Positions 1-6,332 of a stretch of 7,608 bases of DNA are shown in pieces. The first letter of the stretch is position 1. Each line of letters starts with the position of its first letter. The notes below the pieces were generated by a model. It ran no database searches. It was not told the DNA's origin and saw only the letters and a list, made by a program, of their open reading frames with translations. Position numbers and translations under genes: made by a program. This DNA is from Planctomycetales bacterium (GTDB lineage Bacteria > Planctomycetota > Planctomycetia > Pirellulales > Thermoguttaceae). The stretch covers positions 1-7,608 of the forward strand of contig SKJM01000753.1 in the NCBI GenBank assembly GCA_007122045.1. The letters are read 5' to 3'.

Positions 1-1
1 G

Positions 2-652
2 AACCACTCGACCGAGTTCACCGGCAGTTGGGTGCTGGAGGGGATGGTCAACTTCCTCGCCGGCAGCGACCCGCGAGCCGAGTTCCTGCGCAGGAAGGCG
101 ATCTTCTACGTCTATCCCGACATCAACCCCGAGGGACGCTACCAGGCCGTGCACCGCATCGACCTGGAGGCCGCGCCGGACCCGAACGCGGGAACCAACC
201 TGCGCAAGCGGGGCAACCCGCAACTGTACGCCGCCGGCGAGCGCGACCACAACCGGGTGTGGACGACCAGCGGGCGGTTCGCGACGGTCGACACGATCAC
301 CGCGGCGATGAAGAAGGACACCGGCGGGCGGGCGGATTACTTCTGGGACATGCACGGCCCACAGGAGCCACCCAACTGGCGCTCCCCGCTGCTGGAAGCC
401 CGCATCAACGACTATGCGGTCGCGCTGATGAAGCGGGAACCCGACGTGCTCCGGTGCGGGCCGCCGGGAAGCTTCAAGCGCAACGTGGCCAGCGGCCCGC
501 CGGGGAAGATGTCGCTCTGGGCGGCCAGCGAAGCAGGGTTGAACGTAACGTATCCGTATGTGTACGAGCCGGGCGGGTGGACCCGCGAGCGGCTGCTGGA
601 GGCAGGCCGCAACCTGGCACTGGCGCTGCACGACGTGCTGGCGGCCCCGTAG
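2..652 (+). CDS. M14-family zinc carboxypeptidase, C-terminal part (5' truncated by window edge)
   Basis: The frame is open from the first base, so the gene begins upstream; 216 residues are visible before the TAG stop. M14 peptidases are metallo-carboxypeptidases that use one zinc ion. Numbering from the first visible residue, the HxxE zinc motif is at H2/E5 (HSTE), followed by SWVLEG as in many M14 enzymes. A D-x-NPEG loop lies near residue 40, a D-x-NR-x-W segment is at 82-87 (substrate-binding NR pair), and the third zinc ligand is probably H118 in DMHGP. The best candidate for the catalytic glutamate is E189 in VYEPGG, near the usual distance from the end; this is inferred by position. 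The protein ends in a helix typical of the fold. It converges on the sugar kinase gene with a 37-nt gap and no clear terminator between them. Substrate is unknown; the N-terminal region, including any signal peptide, is not seen. Confidence 0.85.
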   Translation, partial: NHSTEFTGSWVLEGMVNFLAGSDPRAEFLRRKAIFYVYPDINPEGRYQAVHRIDLEAAPDPNAGTNLRKRGNPQLYAAGERDHNRVWTTSGRFATVDTITAAMKKDTGGRADYFWDMHGPQEPPNWRSPLLEARINDYAVALMKREPDVLRCGPPGSFKRNVASGPPGKMSLWAASEAGLNVTYPYVYEPGGWTRERLLEAGRNLALALHDVLAAP

Positions 653-689
653 CCCTGGGCACCGAAGTTTTCCGCGATCCAGGCATCGC

Positions 690-2225
690 CTACTGCGCGC
701 TCAACGCCGTATTCACTTTGCGCAGCGACGGGTACAATCGCTCCCAAATGTCGTACCACGCGGCGTACTTTTCGACGAGTTCCGCCTTGGGCTCGTAGGT
801 GCGGCCCGGGCGGTACACCCGGGCGAACGCGTCGGCCGCGTCGCGGTAGACCCCGGTGCCGATGCCCGCCAGGATGGCCGCGCCGAGCGGCACGGCCTCG
901 TCCAGTTCGGGAACCTCGATGGGTTTGCCCACCACGTCGGCCTTGTTCTGCATCCAGAAGGGATTGTTAATGGCCCCGCCGATGGCCACGAACCTTTCGG
1001 GCCGGATGTCGAGCCCCGCGGCATACGCGCGAACGAGTTGCAGGAACTGGTAGTCGAGCCCCTCGATCATCGCGCGGAGCATGTCGCCCTTGCCAACGAT
1101 GTTTCGCAGCCCGGCGAACGCGCCCATCGAATGGCTGTCGACCGGTACGCAGCTTCCGGCGAAGTGGGGGAGGAACATGGCGCCGCGGGCGCCGGGCGGG
1201 CTGGCCGCGGCGGCCTGCATGAGGTAATCCCAGTCGGCGCCCCCTTCCGATTCGGCCCGCTGCTTCTCCTCGAAGGCGAACTCGCGGCGGAACCATTCGA
1301 GCATGTCGGCCGCCACGGCGCCGCCCATGGCGCACCACTTGCCCCGGGCGACGTGCGAGTCGATGAACGGCCCCATGCGGCACACCTCGGGGGTGAGCAC
1401 CGGCTCGTCGAGCGCGACCACGACCATCTCCCACGTGCCGGTCACGTCGAGCACCACGCCCGGCTCGAAGGCCCCGCAGGGCAGCATGCCGCAGGCGTAA
1501 TCGTGGCCGCCGAGCACCACGGGCGTTCCGGCCGGCAGGCCGGTGGCCTCGGCCGCCCGGGCGTGCACCTCGCCCAGCACCGTGCCCGAGGGAAGCGGCT
1601 CGCACAGCAGGCCCCCGTCGATGCCGGATGCTTCGAGCAATTCGTCCGACCAGGTGCGCTGCCGCTGGTCGAACAAGAGCGTGGTCGAGGCCATACTGTA
1701 GTCGGTGGCGAACCGGCCGCACAGCATGTAGTTGACGAAGTCTTCGATGAGCACCCACTTGTGGGTCTTCTCCAGGACGGCCGGCTCGTGCTCCTTCATC
1801 CAAAGCAGTCGCAGGGCCGTGTTGAACGCCCAGATTTGCGTGCCGGAAATGGCGAACTGGCGTTCCGGTCCGATGTTCTCCAGCCACCACTTCTGCTGCG
1901 GCACGGTGCGGGGGCAGTGCCACGAGATGAACGGGTAGAGCCACCGGCCGTCGGCCGTCATGGGCACGCCGTCCATGCCCATGCCGGTGACGGCCACGCC
2001 CCGGACGTTGTCCGGCTCGTCGAGTTGGCCGACGGCCTCGCGGAGCGAGTCGGCCACGCCCTGCCATATCTGCTCCGGCTTCCAGATGGCCCAGTCGGGA
2101 TGTTCGGGGTCGGGGTTGAACCGTTCGGTGGGGCGGGTTCCCTGGGCCACCGCGCGGCCCGACGGATCGTAGACGATTGCCTTGAGGTTCGTTGAGCCAA
2201 GATCGATGCCGACCAGGTAGTCCAT
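690..2225 (-). CDS. FGGY-family carbohydrate kinase
   Basis: The 511-aa product is a full-length FGGY sugar kinase, which transfers phosphate from ATP to a sugar or polyol in the cytoplasm. Visible family features are the N-terminal phosphate loop GIDLGSTNLKAIVYD (residues 6-20, with D7), VAVTGMGMDG (77-86), the LGGHDYACG segment with D242 as the probable catalytic base, a GTW motif at 263-265, and the C-terminal signature RFVAIGGAINNPFWMQNKAD (411-430) followed by VPLGAAILAG. From memory of the family, GTW resembles rhamnulokinase or fuculokinase rather than the GTS of xylulokinase, but the substrate cannot be assigned. The ATG start is supported by a perfect AAGGAGG seven bases upstream. 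The gene follows the URO-D-like gene on the same strand after 163 nt, so the two are probably co-transcribed, perhaps with differential expression. It converges with the peptidase gene. Confidence 0.93.
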   Translation of the reverse strand: MDYLVGIDLGSTNLKAIVYDPSGRAVAQGTRPTERFNPDPEHPDWAIWKPEQIWQGVADSLREAVGQLDEPDNVRGVAVTGMGMDGVPMTADGRWLYPFISWHCPRTVPQQKWWLENIGPERQFAISGTQIWAFNTALRLLWMKEHEPAVLEKTHKWVLIEDFVNYMLCGRFATDYSMASTTLLFDQRQRTWSDELLEASGIDGGLLCEPLPSGTVLGEVHARAAEATGLPAGTPVVLGGHDYACGMLPCGAFEPGVVLDVTGTWEMVVVALDEPVLTPEVCRMGPFIDSHVARGKWCAMGGAVAADMLEWFRREFAFEEKQRAESEGGADWDYLMQAAAASPPGARGAMFLPHFAGSCVPVDSHSMGAFAGLRNIVGKGDMLRAMIEGLDYQFLQLVRAYAAGLDIRPERFVAIGGAINNPFWMQNKADVVGKPIEVPELDEAVPLGAAILAGIGTGVYRDAADAFARVYRPGRTYEPKAELVEKYAAWYDIWERLYPSLRKVNTALSAQ

Positions 2226-2232
2226 GGGTTAT

Positions 2233-2239
2233 CCTCCTT
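2233..2239 (-). promoter_or_regulatory. Ribosome binding site of the FGGY kinase
   Basis: Read on the minus strand this is AAGGAGG, seven bases before the kinase ATG (2225). It is the strongest Shine-Dalgarno match in the window and fixes the start. Confidence 0.85.
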
Positions 2240-2305
2240 GGGTGTGAGCGTTTGGGGTATGGGGCGGCTCCATTGCGAAACTATTCGTCTCCCACCTCGG
2301 CCGAC

Positions 2306-2319
2306 GGACAGGAATGTCC
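2306..2319. repeat. Small palindrome GGACA-GGAA-TGTCC in the kinase/URO-D-like gap
   Basis: Five perfect inverted bases on each side of a 4-nt centre lie within the 163-nt gap (2226-2388). The surrounding sequence, with GTAGGATGGACATTCC on the minus strand, resembles short repeats I recall as scattered between genes in planctomycete genomes. That recollection cannot be checked here. It may be a REP-like repeat or a weak regulatory hairpin. Confidence 0.4.
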
Positions 2320-2355
2320 ATCCTACACGTGGGCAGGCCGCCTTGTGCCGATCGA

Positions 2356-2385
2356 GTTCCCGGGAGACGGTCTCCCGCGCGGAAC
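2356..2385. repeat. Long interrupted palindrome just after the URO-D-like stop codon
   Basis: GTTCC CGGGAGAC, a single G, then GTCTCCCG, a 3-nt bulge CGC, and GGAAC form a 13-bp stem. It begins four bases after the URO-D-like stop codon on the minus strand. There is no T-run after it, so it does not look like a classical intrinsic terminator. As RNA it could slow exonucleases or reduce read-through into the kinase gene; as DNA it could be a protein-binding site. The role is inference. Confidence 0.5.
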
Positions 2386-2388
2386 GGA

Positions 2389-3462
2389 TCAGCCGAACGC
2401 AGCCGCGGCGCCGCTGGTCTGCATCGGTTCGAACTGGATCGGGTATCGCCCGTAGGTGCGAATGGTGTTCCACATGGCCAGGTAGTTCTCCGGCCGGACC
2501 TTCGAGTGGATGCTGTTGCTTGACGAGCAGATATACCCCCCGCCGGGCGCCCCGGCGGCGATGGCCTGCTTCGTCGCCTCGACGACCTGCGGCATGGTGC
2601 CGAAGGTGAGGGTGTGGGCGCAATCGACGTTGCCCTTCAGGGCGAACCGGCTGCCGTACTCCTGTTTCATTCCCGCCAGGGTAATGCCGCCGACCGGCTC
2701 GATCGGGTCGAGGCAGTGCGGCTCGGCGTCAGCGATCATGTCCAACAGCGGCGTAATGTTGCCGTCGGTGTGCTTGACGGTCATCAGGCCGGTTTCCTTG
2801 AAGGCGGCGAACACCCGCTTCAGCCCGGGGGCCAGCAACTCGCGGAACGTGCGGGGCGACATCAGCGGCGCTTCGCGGGAGGCGTAATCGTCGCCGGTGA
2901 ATACGAAATCGGCGCCCAGCCGGGCGCACTCCCGCGCGTACGCGGCGTTCAGTTCGACCGACATATCGACCAGGCCGCGCACCAGGTCCGGTTCGGCCGC
3001 CAGGGTCATCAGCCAGTTCTGGAAGCCCATCAGGTTGCGCGGCAGCGAGAACACGTCGTTCACGTGCACGCCGATGGCCAGCTTCCCCTTGTACGTGGCG
3101 ACCAGCCTTTTGAGGCTTTCGAAGCGCCAGGGGGCGAGCGGGTCGGGCGGCTCGTAGTGGTTCAGGTCGTCGAGCGTCTTGATGGGCCCGTCGACGGCGA
3201 ACAGGTGCTCCTCCTCGGTGCGTTCGAGGATGATGCCGTACTCGCTCCGGTACCGGCCGGGGGCGATTTCCTCGCGGCGGATATCGGGCTGGGTGAGGAT
3301 GGCGTCGAGCCCCATGCGGAGCGTAAACTCCTCCATCGAGCGGCCCGGAAGGATCGCTTCGCGGACGTGCCGGTCGAGGATCCACTCAAAATGGGGTACA
3401 CGGTCAGGCTCCTCATTGCGGAGCGCCGTCATCACCCGCTCGTATGATGTCATTTCAGCCAT
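2389..3462 (-). CDS. Uroporphyrinogen decarboxylase-like (COG0407/MtaA-type fold) protein
   Basis: The 357-aa product has the TIM-barrel pattern of the URO-D-like superfamily, which includes haem-pathway HemE and corrinoid-linked methyltransferases such as MtaA and CmuA. Visible blocks are MTSYERVMTALRNEEPDRVP (residues 4-23), FVFTGDDYAS (186-195), KHTDGN (230-235), LDPIEPVGGI (251-260), ALKGNVDC (274-281) and GGGYICSSSNSIH (307-319). It lacks the MRQAGR motif of true HemE, so a role in haem synthesis is unlikely. The methyltransferase zinc motif HxC is HTD here (H231, D233), so metal binding is uncertain. The start at 3462 is chosen because GGAG lies six bases upstream. A longer frame from a TTG at 3528 would begin inside the likely -35 element and adds only unconserved residues. 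It is followed by the FGGY kinase, which suggests a joint catabolic role. The reaction is unknown. Confidence 0.88.
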   Translation of the reverse strand: MAEMTSYERVMTALRNEEPDRVPHFEWILDRHVREAILPGRSMEEFTLRMGLDAILTQPDIRREEIAPGRYRSEYGIILERTEEEHLFAVDGPIKTLDDLNHYEPPDPLAPWRFESLKRLVATYKGKLAIGVHVNDVFSLPRNLMGFQNWLMTLAAEPDLVRGLVDMSVELNAAYARECARLGADFVFTGDDYASREAPLMSPRTFRELLAPGLKRVFAAFKETGLMTVKHTDGNITPLLDMIADAEPHCLDPIEPVGGITLAGMKQEYGSRFALKGNVDCAHTLTFGTMPQVVEATKQAIAAGAPGGGYICSSSNSIHSKVRPENYLAMWNTIRTYGRYPIQFEPMQTSGAAAAFG

Positions 3463-3468
3463 ACAGGT

Positions 3469-3472
3469 CTCC
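3469..3472 (-). promoter_or_regulatory. Ribosome binding site deciding the URO-D-like start
   Basis: GGAG on the minus strand lies six bases before the ATG at 3462. The next in-frame ATG (3453) has no comparable site. Confidence 0.6.
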
Positions 3473-3499
3473 GAATAACTGTGGCCGGCAAAGACGTAT

Positions 3500-3528
3500 A
3501 GCCTAGCGATGATCCGCCGGGGCGTCAA
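3500..3528 (-). promoter_or_regulatory. Putative sigma70-type promoter of the URO-D-like/kinase unit
   Basis: On the minus strand TTGACG (3523-3528) and TAGGCT (3500-3505) are separated by 17 nt. The -35 is good and the -10 is weak. It lies 38 nt upstream of the chosen ATG, which fits a short leader. Confidence 0.5.
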
Positions 3529-3594
3529 AGGGGCACGCGCCGTCGCAGGCCGCGCCGAGACGATCCGCGGGTTCGACGCGAGGGGCGGGGGGGC

Positions 3595-3622
3595 TTGACC
3601 CCGGCTTCCGCCCGCGTAGAAT
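3595..3622 (+). promoter_or_regulatory. Sigma70-type promoter of the PEP-CTERM gene
   Basis: TTGACC (3595-3600) and TAGAAT (3617-3622) are separated by 16 nt. Transcription would start near 3629, giving a leader of about 44 nt before the ATG. It lies back to back with the minus-strand promoter, about 70 nt away, in a divergent control region. Confidence 0.65.
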
Positions 3623-3659
3623 TACCTGTGTGTGAGGAGCGAGCGCTCATCAACACGGC

Positions 3660-3665
3660 AAGGAG
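3660..3665 (+). promoter_or_regulatory. Ribosome binding site deciding the PEP-CTERM protein start
   Basis: AAGGAG lies seven bases before the ATG at 3673. It favours this start over an upstream in-frame alternative at 3595, which would overlap the promoter. Confidence 0.75.
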
Positions 3666-3672
3666 TTGCCCC

Positions 3673-5121
3673 ATGTCTCCGTTCCACGCTCCCGTTGTAT
3701 CGGTCGCCGGATTTCTCCTTGCTTCGTCGGCGTTGGCCGGCACGTTCCACGTGTCCACTTCGGCTGAGCTTGTCAGCGCTCTCAGCAGTGCCCAGGTCCA
3801 GCCGAACAGCGATATCATCCTCGCTGCGGGCACCTACCCCGGCACGTTCGGCGCCACCGGCGTAGTCAATTTGACGGTGCGCAGCAGCGACCCGCTCAAC
3901 CCGGCGATCATCGACGCCGCTGGCTTCAACGAGGCACTGAAGTTCAGCACCCCCGACGGCTTGGCGCTGCGCGACTTGGAAATCCACAACGCCAATATCA
4001 ACGGCATCAACATCGATGACGGCGGCGACTTCAGCACGCCCGGCCGGGATGTGACCATCAACGGTGTCACCGTTCGCAATATCGGCGACACGGGCAACCA
4101 CGACGGCATCAAGCTTTCCGGCATCGTGGGGTTCCACATTGAGCGGGCGCGGATCATCGGTTGGGGAGCGCAAGGCGGCGGCATCGACATCGTCGGCTGC
4201 CACAACGGCCTGATCGAGAACTCCCTGCTCGACAACAGCCGTCACGTCGGCGGCACGTTGGGTTCGGGCATCCGCCCCAAGGGGGGTAGCGGCGACATCG
4301 TCATCCGGGCGAACCGGGTGGTGGAGGCGGGGGGCCGGCCGATCCAGGCGGGCGGCATTACCGATGACCCCTTTTTCCGCCCCCCGCTCACCAGCCTTAC
4401 CCCGCCCTACGCCGAGGCCGAAGGCATCATCGCCGAGGGCAACGTCATCGTAGGCGGGGCGACCGGCGTCTCGTGGGTCAATACGGCCGACGGCACCTTC
4501 CGCAACAACGTGCTCTACCGCCCCCGCAATTGGGCGCTGCGCATCCTCAACGAGCACGGCGACGACCCCGACTTCGTTTTCACCGCTAACGGCGAGTTCC
4601 TCGAGAACGTCATTCTGTTCACCGACAGCCCTGCCGACATCAGCAACACGAACGTCGCCAACGTCGGTCCGAACACCCTCGCGGACACATTCACCTTCGA
4701 CGGCAATTGGTGGTACAACGCCGATACCCCGGCCAACAGCACGCCGACGGATCTGCCGGCTCCCGAGACCAACGGCGTCTACGGGGTCGATCCGGGCGTG
4801 GACGTCGACGGCATCGTCGCCTGGGATTTCGCGTGGGGCCAGTGGCTGGTCAACGCCAACGACGCCGACAACTCGGTCGCGCTGGACTCGATAGCCGGGC
4901 TGTTTCTGGCCGCACCCGAGGGGGGCACGCTCGACCTCTCGTTGCCCAATCCCTTCACCGGCCCCTGGAACTTCACCCCGCTGGCCGATCCGACCATTTC
5001 CATGGAGCCGCTCTCGCAGGTCTTCGTGACGATCATCCCGGAACCCGGCACCGTGGCAATGCTGCTGGCCGGGGCATTGGCCGCCGCGGCCGGCGGGCGC
5101 AGGCGGCGGCGCCGCGGATGA
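3673..5121 (+). CDS. Secreted right-handed beta-helix protein with PEP-CTERM sorting tail
   Basis: The 482-aa product starts with a signal peptide: hydrophobic VVSVAGFLLASSALA with likely cleavage after A22, before GTFHV. From about residue 45 to 350 it shows repeated short beta-strand turns with many N, G, D and I residues, for example DVTINGVTVRNI, DGIKLSGIVGFHIERARI, GGGIDIVGCHNGLIENSLL and GDIVIRANRVV. This is the pattern of parallel beta-helix (PbH1/pectate-lyase-like) repeats. The C-terminus has IPEPGT (PEP at 456-458), a hydrophobic stretch to about 473, then an arginine run (476-481). This is the PEP-CTERM tripartite tail read by an exosortase, which cleaves and anchors the protein at the cell surface. 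Such folds bind or cut polysaccharides, but no catalytic residues can be assigned, so it may be structural. It has its own promoter and is divergent from the URO-D-like gene. The minus strand here is also open, but that is a GC-driven shadow. Confidence 0.9.
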   Translation: MSPFHAPVVSVAGFLLASSALAGTFHVSTSAELVSALSSAQVQPNSDIILAAGTYPGTFGATGVVNLTVRSSDPLNPAIIDAAGFNEALKFSTPDGLALRDLEIHNANINGINIDDGGDFSTPGRDVTINGVTVRNIGDTGNHDGIKLSGIVGFHIERARIIGWGAQGGGIDIVGCHNGLIENSLLDNSRHVGGTLGSGIRPKGGSGDIVIRANRVVEAGGRPIQAGGITDDPFFRPPLTSLTPPYAEAEGIIAEGNVIVGGATGVSWVNTADGTFRNNVLYRPRNWALRILNEHGDDPDFVFTANGEFLENVILFTDSPADISNTNVANVGPNTLADTFTFDGNWWYNADTPANSTPTDLPAPETNGVYGVDPGVDVDGIVAWDFAWGQWLVNANDADNSVALDSIAGLFLAAPEGGTLDLSLPNPFTGPWNFTPLADPTISMEPLSQVFVTIIPEPGTVAMLLAGALAAAAGGRRRRRRG

Positions 5122-5315
5122 CATCACGTCGGTTGCGAGTGCGGGGGTGTTTGCCCGCCAGTCTGCCGCATGAGGGATGCGCGGCCCATATCACCGGGCG
5201 TTCGGGGAAGTGGCGGAGTCCGTTCGGGGGAACTGCAGTCGAACAGTTGGGCTTAAACCAAGCTCGCTTTGTGGCTGGTCGGAAATCGGGATCAGCCAAG
5301 TTGCGGATTGACTAG
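5122..5315. other. Convergent intergenic region without a recognised gene
   Basis: This gap lies between the PEP-CTERM gene and the toxin gene, which point toward each other. It holds only weak inverted repeats: GCGGG/CCCGC at 5141-5158 about 20 nt after the PEP-CTERM stop, and TGGCTG/CAGCCA at 5272-5298 just after the toxin stop. Neither is followed by a T-run, so neither is a convincing terminator. No remnant of the 3' half of a second toxin gene is visible. Confidence 0.5.
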
Positions 5316-5834
5316 TCATGCATTTTGCTCGATCTCCCGCAGGATCTCATCCAGTAAGGATTGTCTCATGTGAAGCGTCGATACAGCGGGTAGCGACCGG
5401 AGAATTCGGAGAACCTCGGCCTTCGATTTCTGGCCGCGACGGACCGCCCTCAATACGATGCCAATCGTGCCGTGAACCGGCATCGACAACTGCCGGGCGG
5501 CAAGCCGGGCTGCCGTGTCGTCGGTCAGGTACAGGTCAGCCTGCACCTCCCGTGCCAAGTGCAGGGCATCCAATTCGGCTCGATGCAGGGCGAACAGCCG
5601 TGCGAGGCCGGCCAGGTCGGCCGCTGGCGGCGTGGGCGCCGTCGACCGCTCGAGTGTCACCTGGGCACCGGTCAGCGCCTGCGGGCGATGCTGCAAAACC
5701 TCCTCCCGCACCGACGCCGGAAGCAATACCCGCGCGAAGTCCGCCAGCAGTGCCAGACACCCGAGTTCATCCAGGTGGATCAAGGGCCCGGCGTCGCAAA
5801 CGACCACGCGCGCAAGCGGTTCATTCGCGGCCAT
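5316..5834 (-). CDS. PIN-domain toxin, DUF3368 type
   Basis: The 172-aa product matches the DUF3368 group of PIN-domain proteins, typically toxin ribonucleases of toxin-antitoxin pairs. The start VVVCDAGPLIHLDELGCLALL (D14), REEV (E44/E45), AELDALHLA (E87, D89) and LYLTDDTAARLAA (D105) provide the expected acidic metal-binding residues. The HGTIGIVLRAVRRG segment (121-134) is typical of the family after the last acidic residue. The C-terminus ends in a helix (LLDEILREIE), also usual. Such enzymes cut RNA using divalent metal; the specific target is unknown. The ATG at 5834 lies 14 nt inside the end of the antitoxin gene, so the two are translationally coupled. All key acidic residues are present, so it is probably active. 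A near copy of its first 34 codons lies upstream as a remnant. Confidence 0.88.
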   Translation of the reverse strand: MAANEPLARVVVCDAGPLIHLDELGCLALLADFARVLLPASVREEVLQHRPQALTGAQVTLERSTAPTPPAADLAGLARLFALHRAELDALHLAREVQADLYLTDDTAARLAARQLSMPVHGTIGIVLRAVRRGQKSKAEVLRILRSLPAVSTLHMRQSLLDEILREIEQNA

Positions 5835-6018
5835 GGATCCCCCACTGTACGTCTTCGCTGATAAACGCTGCCGCCAACTCCGCCGAGTGCGATTCCAGGT
5901 ATCGCCGCAACGCGTCGGTCACAACCTGGTTGAAATCGGCTGCCCAACCGGCCCGAACGAACTCCCTCGCCTCCTCGACGAGCTTCTCCGGTAGTTCCGC
6001 GTGAATCGCCGTTGTCAT
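5821..6018 (-). CDS. Antitoxin partner of the PIN toxin
   Basis: The 65-aa product MTTAIHAELPEKLVEEAREF... has a short N-terminal strand, a helix, then FNQVVTDALRRYLESH, resembling ribbon-helix-helix (CopG-like) DNA-binding antitoxins. The C-terminal ISEDVQWGIHGRE (residues 53-65) resembles the toxin-binding tail I recall in antitoxins of DUF3368 toxins. By analogy it should bind the toxin and repress its own promoter. The ATG is preceded by GGAGG six bases upstream (6025-6029). Its gene overlaps the toxin start by 14 nt, the normal antitoxin-first layout. A 134-bp remnant upstream carries a decayed copy of its last codons. Confidence 0.82.
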   Translation of the reverse strand: MTTAIHAELPEKLVEEAREFVRAGWAADFNQVVTDALRRYLESHSAELAAAFISEDVQWGIHGRE

Positions 6019-6024
6019 TACTTG

Positions 6025-6029
6025 CCTCC
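6025..6029 (-). promoter_or_regulatory. Ribosome binding site of the antitoxin
   Basis: GGAGG on the minus strand lies six bases before the antitoxin ATG (6018), supporting that start. Confidence 0.75.
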
Positions 6030-6074
6030 GTCAAATGCAAACGATCGTCGCTAAATGAGCGCCTGTGTGGCCGC

Positions 6075-6112
6075 GTCTCTCCGAGACTCGAACCAGTGTC
6101 TCGGAAAGAGAC
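6075..6112. promoter_or_regulatory. Inverted repeat in the toxin-antitoxin leader, possible operator or hairpin
   Basis: GTCTCT CCGAGAC at 6075-6087 pairs with GTCTCGG and AGAGAC at 6098-6112, leaving a 10-nt loop and a 2-nt AA bulge. It lies between the predicted transcription start (near 6134) and the antitoxin ATG. It could be the antitoxin operator or an RNA hairpin that controls translation. The loop strand contains GGTTCGA, like a tRNA T-loop, but the stem does not fit a tRNA. Confidence 0.5.
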
Positions 6113-6123
6113 AGAAATTGTCT
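6109..6123. repeat. Second small palindrome AGACA-GAAAT-TGTCT
   Basis: Five perfect inverted bases flank a 5-nt centre, overlapping the right arm of the larger inverted repeat and lying just downstream of the predicted transcription start. It is a candidate half of a bipartite operator for the antitoxin. This is inference from position. Confidence 0.35.
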
Positions 6124-6140
6124 TGCCGCACAAAAAGCTC

Positions 6141-6169
6141 AGAATAGAGGGAAAAAACTGGCAAGTCAA
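6141..6169 (-). promoter_or_regulatory. Sigma70-type promoter of the toxin-antitoxin module
   Basis: On the minus strand TTGACT (6164-6169) and TATTCT (6141-6146) are separated by 17 nt, a near-consensus arrangement. Transcription would start near 6134, giving a leader of about 116 nt before the antitoxin. This is one of the best promoter matches in the window. Confidence 0.65.
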
Positions 6170-6198
6170 GCGGGGAGGGGACGGGAAATGGGAACAAT

Positions 6199-6332
6199 GC
6201 GCGAAGTCCGTCAGCAGTGCCAGGCATCCGAGTTCATCCAGGTGGATCAAGGGCCCAGCGTCGCAAACGACCACGCGCACAACGGGTTCAGTGACGGCCA
6301 CGAATCCCCGACTGTACGTCTTAGCCGATAAA
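6199..6332 (-). pseudogene. Decayed remnant of a second toxin-antitoxin module
   Basis: On the minus strand this encodes a counterpart of the antitoxin tail followed by the toxin N-terminus. The antitoxin frame reads FIG-stop-DVQSGIRGRH-stop: the glutamate codon of ISEDVQW has become TAA (6321-6323). The toxin frame starts at GTG (6301) instead of ATG and keeps VVVCDAGPLIHLDELGCLAL, but homology stops after 34 codons. Beyond that the frame stays open into unrelated sequence (until 5780), so an odd chimeric product is possible but unlikely to be functional, as most acidic residues of the PIN domain are missing. The remnant lies 49 nt after the methyltransferase-like stop codon. It shows that a related module once occupied this site. 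Confidence 0.8.

Larger units (their letters stand above)
5732..6332. repeat. Imperfect direct repeat of 134 bp (5732-5865 and 6199-6332)
   Basis: The two copies align without gaps at an offset of 467 bases, with about 15 mismatches by hand count (roughly 89 percent identity). Each spans the antitoxin tail and the first 34 codons of the toxin. The repeat ends sharply at 6199, right where the promoter region of the intact module begins. Confidence 0.9.

Noticed and set aside
653..689. Terminator between the convergent peptidase and kinase genes
   Set aside because: Only a 4-bp GCCC/GGGC stem is present and there is no T-run.
558..2195. Long plus-strand open frame (545 codons) opposite the kinase gene
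   Set aside because: The composition is rich in H, G, R and V as expected for antisense of a GC-rich gene. The kinase on the other strand is full length with all family motifs.
2614..3447. Plus-strand open frame (277 codons) opposite the URO-D-like gene
   Set aside because: No family resemblance, and the opposite strand carries a clear conserved protein.
3463..3528. Longer URO-D-like start at a TTG (3528)
   Set aside because: The extra 22 residues are not like the family, there is no ribosome binding site I can see, and the TTG is part of the likely -35 element.
3622..5127. Long minus-strand open frame (501 codons) opposite the PEP-CTERM gene
   Set aside because: Its translation has no recognisable domain, while the opposite strand has signal peptide, beta-helix repeats, PEP-CTERM tail, ribosome binding site and promoter. 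It is a high-GC shadow.
6075..6112. Possible tRNA, because of a GGTTCGAGTC T-loop-like stretch on the minus strand
   Set aside because: The flanking bases do not form a T-stem of five pairs, and there is no acceptor stem, anticodon arm or CCA end. The sequence is better explained as the loop of an inverted repeat.
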